This document shows, in pieces, positions 8,797-18,263 of a stretch of DNA of 41,301 nucleotides. Every line of letters begins with the position of its first letter. Position 1 is the stretch's first letter. Origin of the DNA: Actinopolymorpha alba DSM 45243 (lineage in GTDB: Bacteria > Actinomycetota > Actinomycetes > Propionibacteriales > Actinopolymorphaceae); the NCBI RefSeq assembly GCF_000373925.1, contig NZ_KB892792.1, positions 1 to 41,301 of the forward strand. Direction: 5' to 3'. Below the pieces are notes generated by a model, which did not search any database, was not told the DNA's origin, and saw nothing but the letters and a program-made list of their open reading frames with translations. The position numbers and the translations under genes were made by a program.

Positions 8797-9594
8797 TCAG
8801 GAAAAGATCCACGCTCTTACTCTTTGGACGATTCGGTCCAGTATTGAGGTGGAATGCACCTCGCTGGCTTCGGGTTGGCTGGGAGCAGCCTTGTCCGAGC
8901 CGCCCGGGAAGGTCACATCGCTGCACAGGAAGTACGCCTGATCCTGGTGACTCGCCTGCCAGATCGTGTAGATCATGTGCCGTCCGGTGCGACCGGGTGC
9001 GCTGGCGGGAACGTCGATCGAGACACCGCGCCCAGCCTGCTTCCATTCGGACGCCGGAGTGTTGCCGATCTTGCCGATCGGCTCCAGGTCGCTCCACCGC
9101 AGTGGCTGCTTCACGGGGTCGAAACCCTGGCGCGTCACGTACACCCGGATGAAGTCGGTGCCGTGGCTGGCCTGGTCGAAGAGCCGGACCCGGAAGTTGT
9201 TCGACACCGGGGTGGTGACCCATGGGCCGACCTTGTCGAGTGCGTCGTAGCGACCGCCCTCCGCCCGACCACCGCTGCACAGCGTGCCGTCAGGGATACC
9301 CCTCCGGAAGTCATCGGCCAGGTTCTCCCGGTACAGACCGTTCCAGTTCCACATGGCGGCGGGGTCGGCCCGCCACGCCTGGTAACACATCGGGTCTTCG
9401 GTTCGCATCTTCGGGTCCTGGAAGTTGTCGCCCCACCGCTGCAGGCAGCTGTAGGCGCGCGACGCCGGTGCGACGACCGACCCGTGTGCGGACGCGACGT
9501 CCACCAGCCCGACCGTCGCCAGTAGGGCGGCGCCGAGGGAAACCACCAGGGCGCGCGTGAGCAGGGGTCGGCGTACGGATTGCAGAACCGACAA
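8797..9594 (-). CDS. AA10 lytic polysaccharide monooxygenase (chitin/cellulose)
   Basis: A secreted copper LPMO that oxidatively cleaves crystalline chitin or cellulose. TTG at 9594 with AGGAGG directly upstream gives a 36-residue signal peptide ending VASA, so the mature protein starts HGSVVAPASRAY. That places the N-terminal His of the copper histidine brace exactly at position 1. The second brace His is in IWQASHQDQAYFLC near residue 215 of the precursor. Cys residues in YSCLQRW, DPMCYQ, GTLCSGG and FLCSD fit AA10 disulfides. There is no carbohydrate-binding module; a ~25-residue charged tail follows the domain. An upstream GTG at 9657 is possible but would lengthen the leader without reason. 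AA10 subgroup (C1 chitin or C1/C4 cellulose) cannot be told by eye. Confidence 0.93.
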   Translation of the reverse strand: MSVLQSVRRPLLTRALVVSLGAALLATVGLVDVASAHGSVVAPASRAYSCLQRWGDNFQDPKMRTEDPMCYQAWRADPAAMWNWNGLYRENLADDFRRGIPDGTLCSGGRAEGGRYDALDKVGPWVTTPVSNNFRVRLFDQASHGTDFIRVYVTRQGFDPVKQPLRWSDLEPIGKIGNTPASEWKQAGRGVSIDVPASAPGRTGRHMIYTIWQASHQDQAYFLCSDVTFPGGSDKAAPSQPEASEVHSTSILDRIVQRVRAWIFS

Positions 9595-9944
9595 ATTGCC
9601 TCCTGCCGTCGACGGCCCACGCAGCGACGGATCACCGCCACAGGTACGCAGAGTCACGAAAGCTAGCTACCTCGGGCGCCTGGCGTGGCGTCCCGCATCG
9701 CGGGAAGACTCACATGCGTCGATGTATATGTCAAACCGTCGACCAGGTAATCGGACACCTCGCCGCTGCGAACTGCCGAGGATCGTGCTGGCCCACCACG
9801 GACAAGGGGTTCCGCCAAGGGTCCGTCAATGGCTCCGCTGCGCCGTCAAAGAAGGTCTTCGGCCACCGATGAATTCGTCGGCCGGGCAGGGTCTATATCC
9901 ACAAGCCACGTGCCGTGGACACAACGATGATCTTTGGGGAGCCA
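9595..9944. other. Intergenic region between LPMO and DUF899 gene
   Basis: These 350 bases separate two divergent genes and must hold both promoters. The proximal part carries the AGGAGG ribosome site of the LPMO gene (9595-9602 region) and the distal part the GGGGAG of the DUF899 gene. I see no RNA gene, no long inverted repeat and no clear -35/-10 pair. Confidence 0.4.
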
Positions 9945-10631
9945 ATGACCGCCAACGCACTACCGCAGATCGTCGACGCCGACACCTGGCAGCGCCAGCT
10001 CGATGCGCTGCGTGACCGGGAGAAGGCCGCGACCCGAGAGCTCGACGCGATCGCCGCGCAGCGCCGCCGAATGCCGATGGTCAAGATGCCCGACTACAGC
10101 CTCGAGGGCGAGGAGGGACCGGTCCGGCTGGAGGACATCTTCGACGGCAAGTCACAGCTGATCGTCTACAACCACATGTGGTTTCCTGGCGAGGAGTGGC
10201 AGTGCGGAGGCTGCACCGGGTTCACCTCACAGTTCACCCGGCTCGAGTTCTTGGACAACTACGATGCCCGGTTCGTCATCGTCACCCAGGGACCGATCGA
10301 CGACGCACTCGCCTACAAGCGACGGGTCGGAAACAAGATGACCTGGTACTCCACAGCGAACAGTCCGTTCGGCGCCGACGTCGGCGCGCCGTCCGGCGGC
10401 GGATTCGCTGTCAACGTGTTCTTGCGCGACGACGACACCGTCTATCGCACCTGGCACACCAACGGCCGTGGCACCGAGCAGCTCAGCCACAGCTTCGCGC
10501 TGATCGATCTACTGCCATACGGCCGGCAGGAGGAGTGGCAGGACTCGCCCGAAGGCTGGCCGCAGTCACCCACCTACAGCCGATGGGCAACGTCCCAAGA
10601 CATCGCCGCGCACTACGGCCTGAACTCCTGA
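9945..10631 (+). CDS. DUF899 thioredoxin-fold family protein
   Basis: A 228-residue protein of the DUF899 (PF05988) family of predicted thioredoxin-like proteins. Hallmarks are the N-terminal helix with EKAATRELDAIAAQRRRMPM, the YSLEGEEGPVRLEDIFDG strand, the NHMWFPGEEWQCGGCTGF segment with its CGGC pair, and a C-terminal SFALIDLLPYGRQEEWQDSP. The biochemical role is unestablished; a redox or detoxification role is inferred from the fold. ATG 9945 is preferred because GGGGAG sits just upstream; GTG 9915 and ATG 9927 are in-frame alternatives. Downstream it converges on gdhA. Confidence 0.88.
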   Translation: MTANALPQIVDADTWQRQLDALRDREKAATRELDAIAAQRRRMPMVKMPDYSLEGEEGPVRLEDIFDGKSQLIVYNHMWFPGEEWQCGGCTGFTSQFTRLEFLDNYDARFVIVTQGPIDDALAYKRRVGNKMTWYSTANSPFGADVGAPSGGGFAVNVFLRDDDTVYRTWHTNGRGTEQLSHSFALIDLLPYGRQEEWQDSPEGWPQSPTYSRWATSQDIAAHYGLNS

Positions 10632-10727
10632 GCGCGCCACGTGTCAGGAGAGACGTGACTGGTCGCGATCGCCAAACAGCAACCCGTGAACCGGTTCAGA
10701 CGCTGATACCTGCGAGCGGGGTCAGGA

Positions 10728-12140
<1,413 letters not shown>

Positions 12141-12343
12141 TCAACGGCGGCGACGACGTCGTCCGACGAGGCTAGCGGTCAGCGCACCTGGCCGCGTCCA
12201 TCCCGCTGTCGATCAGCCACCGAAGCCGCCGCGCGGGACCGTCCAGGTCAGGATTTGTCTGGCTAACGGTGGATCTGGTTCCGTCTCGCCCGACACGCCG
12301 ACCGTGGCTTGCTGTGAGAGCCGAACCACTGAAGGAGGAAGCC

Positions 12344-13378
12344 ATGCCTGCCGTTCGTCCTGGTCCTGTTCGCGTCGGCATCATCGGTGCCGGCATCATG
12401 GGTGCCAAGCATGCCGCAGCGGTCGCGGGCGATCCGCGCGCCGAGGTCGCCGGGGTCGCGGACGTCTCACTGGAGGCGGCGCGGAAGCTGGCCGCCTCGG
12501 TCGCCGCGCCTCTGGTGTCCGACGACTACGCCGCCCTGCTGGCAAGCGACGACATCGATCTGGTCACCGTCGCCACGCCGGACCACCTGCACGCCGAGAT
12601 CTGCCGGAGGGCGGCGCGGGCGGGCAAACACGTCCTCGTGGAGAAGCCGCTCACGACGAACCTCGCCGAGGCGGACGACCTGATCGACGTCGTCCGTTCG
12701 AGCGGGATCACCGCGATGGTCTGCTTCAACCACCGCTGGATCCCGTCGTACGCCCAGGCCTGGCAGGAGGTCGCCGCCGGCCGGATCGGCCAGCCGGTGA
12801 TGGCGTACGCCCGGAAGAACGACCGGATCTACGTACCGACCGAGATGCTCGGGTGGGCGTCAGCGACGACACCGGCGTGGTTCCTGTCGAGCCACGACAT
12901 CGACCTGGTGTGCTGGTACCTCGGCGGGCGGGCGGTCGAGGTCTACGCCACGGCCGTGTCGGGAGTGCTGCGGGAGCGGGGTGTGGAGACGCCGGACGCG
13001 ATCCAGGCGCAGGTGCGGTTCGATCACGGGGCGGTGGCGACGTTCGAGTCGTGCTGGATCTACCCGAACAGCTATCCCTCGATGACCGACTCGTTCATTG
13101 AGATCGTCGGACAGTCCGGGGTCATCCATCTCGAACGCAAGAGTGAACAGCTCGAGATCGCCCACAGCGCGGCGTTCGAGTATCCCCGTACCTCGATCGG
13201 CTCCACGATCCACGGCGAGGAACGCGGTGCGGTCCCTGCCGCCCTCCGCCACTTCATCACCTGTGTCATGGAGGGCCGCGAACCCCTTGTGACGTTGGAA
13301 AGCTCGCGCCACGTCACCGCCATCCTGGACGCCTTGCACCGGTCGCTCGCCTCCGAGCGGCCCGAAGACGTGCGGTAG
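12344..13378 (+). CDS. Gfo/Idh/MocA-family oxidoreductase
   Basis: A 344-residue NAD(P)-dependent sugar or inositol-type dehydrogenase. The N-terminal Rossmann domain has VRVGIIGAGIMGAKHAAA; ATPDHLHAEICRRAARAGKHV leads to the EKPLTT motif with the catalytic Lys. The C-terminal alpha/beta domain contains the substrate-side SSHDIDLVCWYLGG with the conserved D..H-type residues. ATG 12344 follows GAAGGAGGAAGCC, a strong ribosome site; the longer frame from 12269 has none. No sugar operon adjoins it, so the substrate is unknown. Confidence 0.93.
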   Translation: MPAVRPGPVRVGIIGAGIMGAKHAAAVAGDPRAEVAGVADVSLEAARKLAASVAAPLVSDDYAALLASDDIDLVTVATPDHLHAEICRRAARAGKHVLVEKPLTTNLAEADDLIDVVRSSGITAMVCFNHRWIPSYAQAWQEVAAGRIGQPVMAYARKNDRIYVPTEMLGWASATTPAWFLSSHDIDLVCWYLGGRAVEVYATAVSGVLRERGVETPDAIQAQVRFDHGAVATFESCWIYPNSYPSMTDSFIEIVGQSGVIHLERKSEQLEIAHSAAFEYPRTSIGSTIHGEERGAVPAALRHFITCVMEGREPLVTLESSRHVTAILDALHRSLASERPEDVR

Positions 13379-13383
13379 GTCGG

Positions 13384-13503
13384 CTACGCCCCGGGGCCGA
13401 GGTGGCCTTCGAGGATGGTCTGAACGCTCGTCAGGCTCCCGTTGTTGACCCTGGCCACGACCGGCGGCTCGTCCCGGCGATCGTCGGAGAACCCCACGTC
13501 GCG
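13384..13503 (-). pseudogene. Possible short C-terminal gene remnant
   Basis: On the minus strand, reading to TAG at 13384-13386, the frame gives a well-formed segment (RDVGFSDDRRDEPPVVARV, then NNGSLTSVQTILEGHLGPGA) whose codon use resembles real genes. No start or complete ORF goes with it, and upstream frames are broken. It may be the 3' end of a decayed gene, convergent with the oxidoreductase. The family is not recognised. Confidence 0.25.
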
Positions 13504-13643
13504 AACTCATGGACCAACGGCACCGGGCACCTCCAGCCATTCGGGGAACGTGCTGAGGGTGATTATCACGGGTCGGCTCGCGGGATCGTGCCCCCGCGTG
13601 ACACCCGGCGTCTAGTTCGAAGGTGTCAGCTACGCATACCGGC

Positions 13644-14447
13644 TCATGTCCCAGCGAAGGCGTGGAGCGTTTCGGTGGTCGTCGGGTCGGCAGGGAAGAA
13701 GGCCTCGATGGCCAGCCCGGCGACGGTGACGTCCAGAGGCGTGCCGAAGAGGGTGGTGGTGCTGAAGAAGGACAGCTCCTGGTCGTTGTGGCGGTACCGG
13801 AGCGGGATGACGACGCGCGAAACGGCGTCGTTGATCGGTGCCGCATGGCCGTTGCCGCCGGGATAGCCGCGAAGCTCCTCGTGCAGTTCGTACAGGGCCG
13901 GGTCGTTGGTTGTCACGGCCTGCTGGCGCAGCCGGTGGAGCAGGTGGGCGCGCCACTCAGGCAGGTTGAGGATGCGCGGGGCCATGCCGTCGGGGTGCAG
14001 GCTGAGCCGCAGCACGTTGATCGGTGGGGTTAGGAGGTGGGGCTCGGCGCCGGCGGTGAGCAGGGCGACGGCAGGGTTGGCTTCGACGAGATGCCAGTGC
14101 TGGTCGATGAGCACCGCGGGGTACGGGCTGTGTCCGTTGAGGATCTGCCCTACAGCGGCACGTACCGGAGCCAGGTCCGGGTCGCTCAGCTCGTGGCTGG
14201 GGTAGGCGGGCGCGTAGCCGCCGGCGAGCAGCATCGTGTTGCGCTCAGCCAGCGGCATGTCAAGCTGCTCCGCCAGCCGCAGGATCAGTTCCGGGCTCGG
14301 CCGAGATCGCCCGGTCTCGACGAAGCTTAGATGCCGGGCCGACACCCCCGCCTCGAGCGACAGGTCGAGCTGACTCATCCTGCGAGTTCGGCGCCAGTCG
14401 CGCAGCAGCTCCCCGACTGGTTGCGCCGGCCTGGTCATGGTCGTCAC
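13644..14447 (-). CDS. XRE-family regulator with MmyB-like ligand domain
   Basis: A 267-residue transcriptional regulator. Residues ~10-70 are a helix-turn-helix (LRDWRRTRRMSQLDLSLEAG then VSARHLSFVETGRSRPS). The rest (~100-260) is the MmyB-like PAS-type ligand-binding domain (PYPAVLIDQHWHLVEANPA, then WRAHLLHRLRQQAV). Members of this family usually repress or activate a divergently transcribed neighbour in response to small lipophilic or aromatic ligands. Here the divergent neighbour is the SnoaL-like gene at 14585, and the 137-base gap holds a candidate operator. Confidence 0.92.
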   Translation of the reverse strand: MTTMTRPAQPVGELLRDWRRTRRMSQLDLSLEAGVSARHLSFVETGRSRPSPELILRLAEQLDMPLAERNTMLLAGGYAPAYPSHELSDPDLAPVRAAVGQILNGHSPYPAVLIDQHWHLVEANPAVALLTAGAEPHLLTPPINVLRLSLHPDGMAPRILNLPEWRAHLLHRLRQQAVTTNDPALYELHEELRGYPGGNGHAAPINDAVSRVVIPLRYRHNDQELSFFSTTTLFGTPLDVTVAGLAIEAFFPADPTTTETLHAFAGT

Positions 14448-14484
14448 GCCACCGACCCTAAATTACCGCGCCGGCGCACCGTCC

Positions 14485-14501
14485 ATTACCTGCGACGTAA
14501 T
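14485..14501. promoter_or_regulatory. Candidate operator between XRE regulator and SnoaL-like gene
   Basis: ATTAC at 14485-14489 and GTAAT at 14497-14501 form a hyphenated dyad of 17 bases, with one further matched pair inside. A third ATTAC half-site lies at 14462-14466, 23 bases upstream. The position in the divergent promoter region fits binding by the XRE regulator; this is inference from location and symmetry only. Confidence 0.45.
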
Positions 14502-14584
14502 CGACAGCGCGCCGAGGCGCCGGAGATCCTCTCCTCCAGGGGCGGCGACAACCCGACCCATTCCCAGCAAACGAGGAGAGATCC

Positions 14585-14953
14585 ATGGCTACCACGTTCG
14601 ACGATCTGGCCGAGCGGTACATCGCGATCTGGAACGAGACCGATCCGGCGAGGCGGCGCCAGGACATCGACGACCTGTGGGCTCCCGAGGGCCGCTACGT
14701 CGACCCGCTGGCCGTCGCCGAGGGCCGGGATGCGATCGACGCGACGATCGCCGCAGCGCAGAGCCAGTTCCCCGGCATGAGGTTCCGGTTGGCCGGACCG
14801 GTCGACGGCCACCACAACCAGGCCCGCTTCACCTGGGAGCTCGGGCCAGAAGACGTCGAGGCACCGATCGTAGGCTTCGACGTCGCAATAACCGACGGCA
14901 ACGGACGGCTGACCCAGGTTCTGGGTTTCCTGGACCGAGTACCAGCGGCGTAA
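14585..14953 (+). CDS. SnoaL-like / NTF2-like fold protein
   Basis: A 122-residue protein of the nuclear transport factor 2-like fold (SnoaL group): AERYIAIWNETDPARRRQDI, WAPEGRYVDPLAVAEGRDAI, then beta strands ending GRLTQVLGFLD. Such proteins are small cytosolic isomerases, hydrolases or binding proteins; the function cannot be assigned. The start has GAGGAGAGATCC upstream. It is divergent from the XRE regulator that probably controls it, a common arrangement for MmyB-type regulators. Confidence 0.88.
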   Translation: MATTFDDLAERYIAIWNETDPARRRQDIDDLWAPEGRYVDPLAVAEGRDAIDATIAAAQSQFPGMRFRLAGPVDGHHNQARFTWELGPEDVEAPIVGFDVAITDGNGRLTQVLGFLDRVPAA

Positions 14954-15078
14954 CGACCCCGCGGCCGCCCCTGCTCACCACTCGACAGCGGACCTGGGAG
15001 CGTGGTGCTGTCCAGCCCGCACCCAACGAGGACCACCGGCACGCGCGCCGGGAACCGACCGTAACGAACGGAGAACTC

Positions 15079-15423
15079 ATGACCGCGTACGCGTTTGCTC
15101 ACCTGCGTAAAGCACCCATCCACGCCGACGTGCTCGAGTACATGGAGCGCATCCAGGCCACCCTCGACCCTTTCAGTGGCCGGTTCATCGTCCACGGCGG
15201 AGCCACCGACGTACTGGAAGGCAACTGGCCGGGCGATGTGGTGATCATCGAGTTTCCTGACATGGCCAAGGCCCGCTCCTGGTACGACTCCAGCATCTAC
15301 CAGGAGATCAAGCCCCTACGGACAAGGCACCTCGCCGGCGAGCTGATCCTTGTAGAAGGAGTTGAGCCCAACCACAACTCATCGCAGATGGCCGCCGAAC
15401 TCCGTCAAGCCAATGGTCTGTAG
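15079..15423 (+). CDS. DUF1330 family protein
   Basis: A 114-residue protein with the DUF1330 ferredoxin-like pattern: RKAPIHADVLEYMERIQATL, then FIVHGGATDVLEGNWPGDVV, IIEFPDMAKARSWYDSSIYQ and a final strand. DUF1330 is related to dimeric alpha-beta barrel (EthD/ABM-like) proteins with no fixed activity. ATG 15079 is preceded by CGGAGAACTC. It follows the SnoaL-like gene by 125 bases in the same direction and may share its regulation. Confidence 0.85.
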   Translation: MTAYAFAHLRKAPIHADVLEYMERIQATLDPFSGRFIVHGGATDVLEGNWPGDVVIIEFPDMAKARSWYDSSIYQEIKPLRTRHLAGELILVEGVEPNHNSSQMAAELRQANGL

Positions 15424-15690
15424 CGTCGTGAATCAGACCCCGGCCCGACGGAGGCTCATCGGCAGAAGCGGACGCGCCGCCCTGCCGGGTGCGCTTTTCA
15501 TGACTTCCGCGTTTCCATCTACAGCTTCGCCGACGAGGTGTTGGTGCGTTGCCCGTCGTGCAGCGGCTGCGCCGTGGTCCTTCAGCGCATGGCTTCGATT
15601 CGGACCGGTCGGCGACACCTGCTCCAACACCTCTACATCGTCAGCAGTGCACTCCCGGATCAGCTGGACCGCCGCGACACGTCGATCAGG
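15424..15690 (+). pseudogene. Remnant of a CxxC zinc-ribbon-like protein
   Basis: Directly after the DUF1330 stop, + frame 1 is open without a start codon and reads ...AFHDFRVSIYSFADEVLVRC, then PSCSGCAVVLQRMASIR. The C-P-S-C-x-G-C cluster preceded by a short Phe/Tyr-rich strand matches the N-terminus of hypothetical actinobacterial proteins with a Cys-rich metal-binding knuckle, as far as I recall. A second Cys pair and the body of the protein are missing, and a neighbouring frame carries the likely original start region. This looks like a truncated relic that happens to be in frame with the next gene. Confidence 0.4.
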
Positions 15691-15696
15691 AGAAGA

Positions 15697-15906
15697 ATGA
15701 TGCCCGAGCAGCCAAACAAGAGGTTGCATGACAACCCGTACCTCCGTGGCATGAAGGCCTTGACGGTCGGGTTCGCCATTCTCGGTGCGATCACCTACCT
15801 GGCTAACCCAGGCTCGGCGCTGGGTACATCGCTCCTTGCAGCCTCCGGCACATTGCTCGCCGCATGGCTCGTCGTCAGCGCGCTGCTGTGGAAGCCGCCG
15901 GGCTAA
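15697..15906 (+). CDS. Small two-helix membrane protein
   Basis: A 69-residue protein with a polar N-terminus (MMPEQPNKRLHDNPYLRG) and two hydrophobic segments, ALTVGFAILGAITYL and LAASGTLLAAWLVVSALLW. ATG 15697 (or 15700) follows AGGAGAAGA. Its last 32 bases overlap the 3' end of the multicopper oxidase gene on the other strand. No family recognised; the hydrophobic pattern and ribosome site make it credible. Confidence 0.6.
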   Translation: MMPEQPNKRLHDNPYLRGMKALTVGFAILGAITYLANPGSALGTSLLAASGTLLAAWLVVSALLWKPPG

Positions 15907-18199
15907 GCCCCACGGCGGCCTCGTTTACGGTATCCACAAGGGATGTCGCCCTAGTCGCGGCTTGCGCCGTTAGGCCAGATGACGGTGACCGGGGTGCCGA
16001 TGCTTTTGGCAAGTGCGTGCTGGCTTCTGGCATGTTGCCGGTCGCGTGGCCGGCCCGGTAGGGGGTGGTCACGCCTTCGTAGCCGAGGTGGGTGACCATG
16101 CCCTTGCTCGAGTGCTGCAGGTTGTGACAGTGGTCCATCCAGATGCCGGGGTTGTCGGCGCGGAACGCGACCTCATAGATGTCGCCGACCCTGACTTCGA
16201 GGGTGTCGGTCCACCATGGGCTGCCGGTGACCGGTTGTCCGTTGTGGCTGAGGACGAGTACGCGGTGACCGTGTAGATGGAACGGGTGATTGACGTGGCC
16301 GCGGCCGACGAGGGTCATCTTGACAAGGTCACCTTGACGCACCATGAACATCGGGGTTTTGGGAAAGACTTCGCCGTTGACGGTGACGCGGGCCTCGAAG
16401 CGGCCGTCGTAGAAGCCTGGCCCGTCGTCGAAGATCATCGTGAAGTTTCGGTCGAACTGGCTCGTGGCGCTGAACGCGGTCGGTGTCGGGGTGCCGTAAT
16501 GAGCCCGATCGAAGAGCAGTCCGCTCTCATCAGGTGTTGGTGCTGTCCCTTTTCCGTCCGGACTGAGCGCGAGGCCGTTGGTCGGATCCTCCATAGCGGT
16601 CAGCCGAACCGGTCGATCCGGCATGGTGAATGTCAGGTCAGCTCGTCCACCTGTGCCGATCCGCAGTCGGGTGCCGGATGGGAGTTCTCCAGGCTGGTGC
16701 ACCTCGTTGCCGTCGGTGGCGGCCACCCGAAAAGGGACTCCGGTGAGGATGAACGTGGGAGTCCGTTCGTCGTTGGCGGCGGCGGGCCCGGTGTTGATCA
16801 GTCGGAGGCGCACCTTGCTGCCTGCCGGAATGGCTCGCCTGCTCAGGACATCAGCGGTGTCGAAGGTGATCCTCGGCTCCGAGCGCGAGTATGGGTTCGC
16901 CTTCAGCATCTTCCAGTCGTGGACGGTCACGGAGAAGTCGTACGGCTCTGGCTTCGCGCTTCTGGGCAGCGAGACCAGCGCGCCGTACAACCCTCTGTCC
17001 ACCTGCCTGAAGGCGTCCTGGTGTGAGTGGTACCAGAAGGTGCCGACCTGGTGGGCACGGAATCGGTAGGTGTGGGACTGCCCGGTCTGGACCGCGTTCT
17101 GAGTAACACCTGGTACGCCGTCTTGTGCGTTCGGGACATCGAGTCCATGCCAATGGAGCGTCACGCCGATTCCTGGAATCTTGTTGACCAGCGTGACCTG
17201 GACGAGATCGCCTTGTCGGACACGGAGTTCGGGGCCGGGCACCTGCCCGTTGAAGGTCAACGCGTCCACCACACGCCCAGAGGCGAACACGATGCGCTTC
17301 TTCTCCGCGGTGAGCGTGAATACCCGATCCGGCTGGCCCTTGATGTCGTCACCACCGGTCAGGTCGGCCACGCTGCGGTTGTCGGGCAGGTTGGAGTTGT
17401 CGGGCGTGCTGTGGCCATGAGAGCCGGGGCGGCTGTGAGGCATGGCATGGTGATCGCCCATCGCTGGCCCACCGCCGTAGTCCATGTTCTCGCCCACGCT
17501 CATGTCGTAAGAGGGGGCGAGTTTGCTGGCGTTCATGGCGGCGTACGCGCTGACCGCCACCAACGCGGCAATCACACCGAGGGCCGTGATCGTCCGCACG
17601 AGACGGACGCCAACGCCAGGACGACGACGGGCATCCGAACCACTCATGATGCGTTGCCTGCGAAGCTGCCGGAGCCACAGCAGTCCAAACGCAACGGCCA
17701 GCAACCCGTTGATCGCCAGGACATCCGAGATGTACGGCGGAACAGGTCGCTGCACGACCAGGTTGTAGGAGGACAGCAGTCCAGCAATGCCAACCGCCTG
17801 GACAGGTACGACGAGGCGAGGATCGCTCGCGTCGAACCGCAACTCGGCACGCAACGGTGAGGTGGACTCGCCGGAGCAGCGTCGGCGCAGTCGCACGATT
17901 CTCGGCAACGACCAGGCGAGGGCGACGGCCGTCGCCGCGACGAGCGGTGGCAATGCGACGACGACACGGTTGCTGGCGAAAACCCAGCCGTACGTCGCCA
18001 AGCCAGCAGTGAGAAAGATCAGGCCGAGCACACCGATCCCGGCGAGGGCAAGCAACGTAAGCGTGACTCCGAGCGACCGGCGTAGTTTTACCGAGCCCTG
18101 GCGGTAGACGAGCTGCCCCGCACGGTGCCCGGCGAAGGAGCCGAAGATGAACGTCAGTAACGGAATGACTTCGCTGAGGCTGAGAAAGATGTTGAACAC
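15875..18199 (-). CDS. Membrane-anchored multicopper oxidase
   Basis: A 774-residue fusion. Residues 1-225 hold about six hydrophobic segments (near 5-24, 42-68, 75-97, 130-148, 155-172, 203-222). A Met/His-rich extracytoplasmic linker (232-263, with AMGDHHAMPHSR) follows, then a multicopper oxidase region from ~290. Copper ligands are intact: THWHG-type LHWHG (348-352), FWYHSHQ (~388-394), NHPFHLHGH (637-645) and the T1/T3 motif HCHNLQHSSKGM (690-701), which includes the T1 Cys and an axial Met. It should oxidise Cu(I), other metals or phenolics with reduction of O2 to water outside the membrane. It lies 64 bases downstream of the membrane esterase, probably in the same transcript. Confidence 0.93.
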   Translation of the reverse strand: MFNIFLSLSEVIPLLTFIFGSFAGHRAGQLVYRQGSVKLRRSLGVTLTLLALAGIGVLGLIFLTAGLATYGWVFASNRVVVALPPLVAATAVALAWSLPRIVRLRRRCSGESTSPLRAELRFDASDPRLVVPVQAVGIAGLLSSYNLVVQRPVPPYISDVLAINGLLAVAFGLLWLRQLRRQRIMSGSDARRRPGVGVRLVRTITALGVIAALVAVSAYAAMNASKLAPSYDMSVGENMDYGGGPAMGDHHAMPHSRPGSHGHSTPDNSNLPDNRSVADLTGGDDIKGQPDRVFTLTAEKKRIVFASGRVVDALTFNGQVPGPELRVRQGDLVQVTLVNKIPGIGVTLHWHGLDVPNAQDGVPGVTQNAVQTGQSHTYRFRAHQVGTFWYHSHQDAFRQVDRGLYGALVSLPRSAKPEPYDFSVTVHDWKMLKANPYSRSEPRITFDTADVLSRRAIPAGSKVRLRLINTGPAAANDERTPTFILTGVPFRVAATDGNEVHQPGELPSGTRLRIGTGGRADLTFTMPDRPVRLTAMEDPTNGLALSPDGKGTAPTPDESGLLFDRAHYGTPTPTAFSATSQFDRNFTMIFDDGPGFYDGRFEARVTVNGEVFPKTPMFMVRQGDLVKMTLVGRGHVNHPFHLHGHRVLVLSHNGQPVTGSPWWTDTLEVRVGDIYEVAFRADNPGIWMDHCHNLQHSSKGMVTHLGYEGVTTPYRAGHATGNMPEASTHLPKASAPRSPSSGLTAQAATRATSLVDTVNEAAVGLSPAASTAAR

Positions 18200-18263
18200 G
18201 GACTAGCTCCCGATGTGGACAGGCGGAGGACTGGGATGACGCGCGAGTAGGGCCGTTGAATCG

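Noticed and set aside
10636-10655. ACGTGTCAGG half of the sugar operator after the DUF899 gene
   Set aside because: Only a 10-base half-site, located between convergent genes where it could not control a promoter; likely chance.
12860-13846. Minus-strand ORF spanning the oxidoreductase 3' end
   Set aside because: Shadow frame with no motif; overlaps two supported genes.
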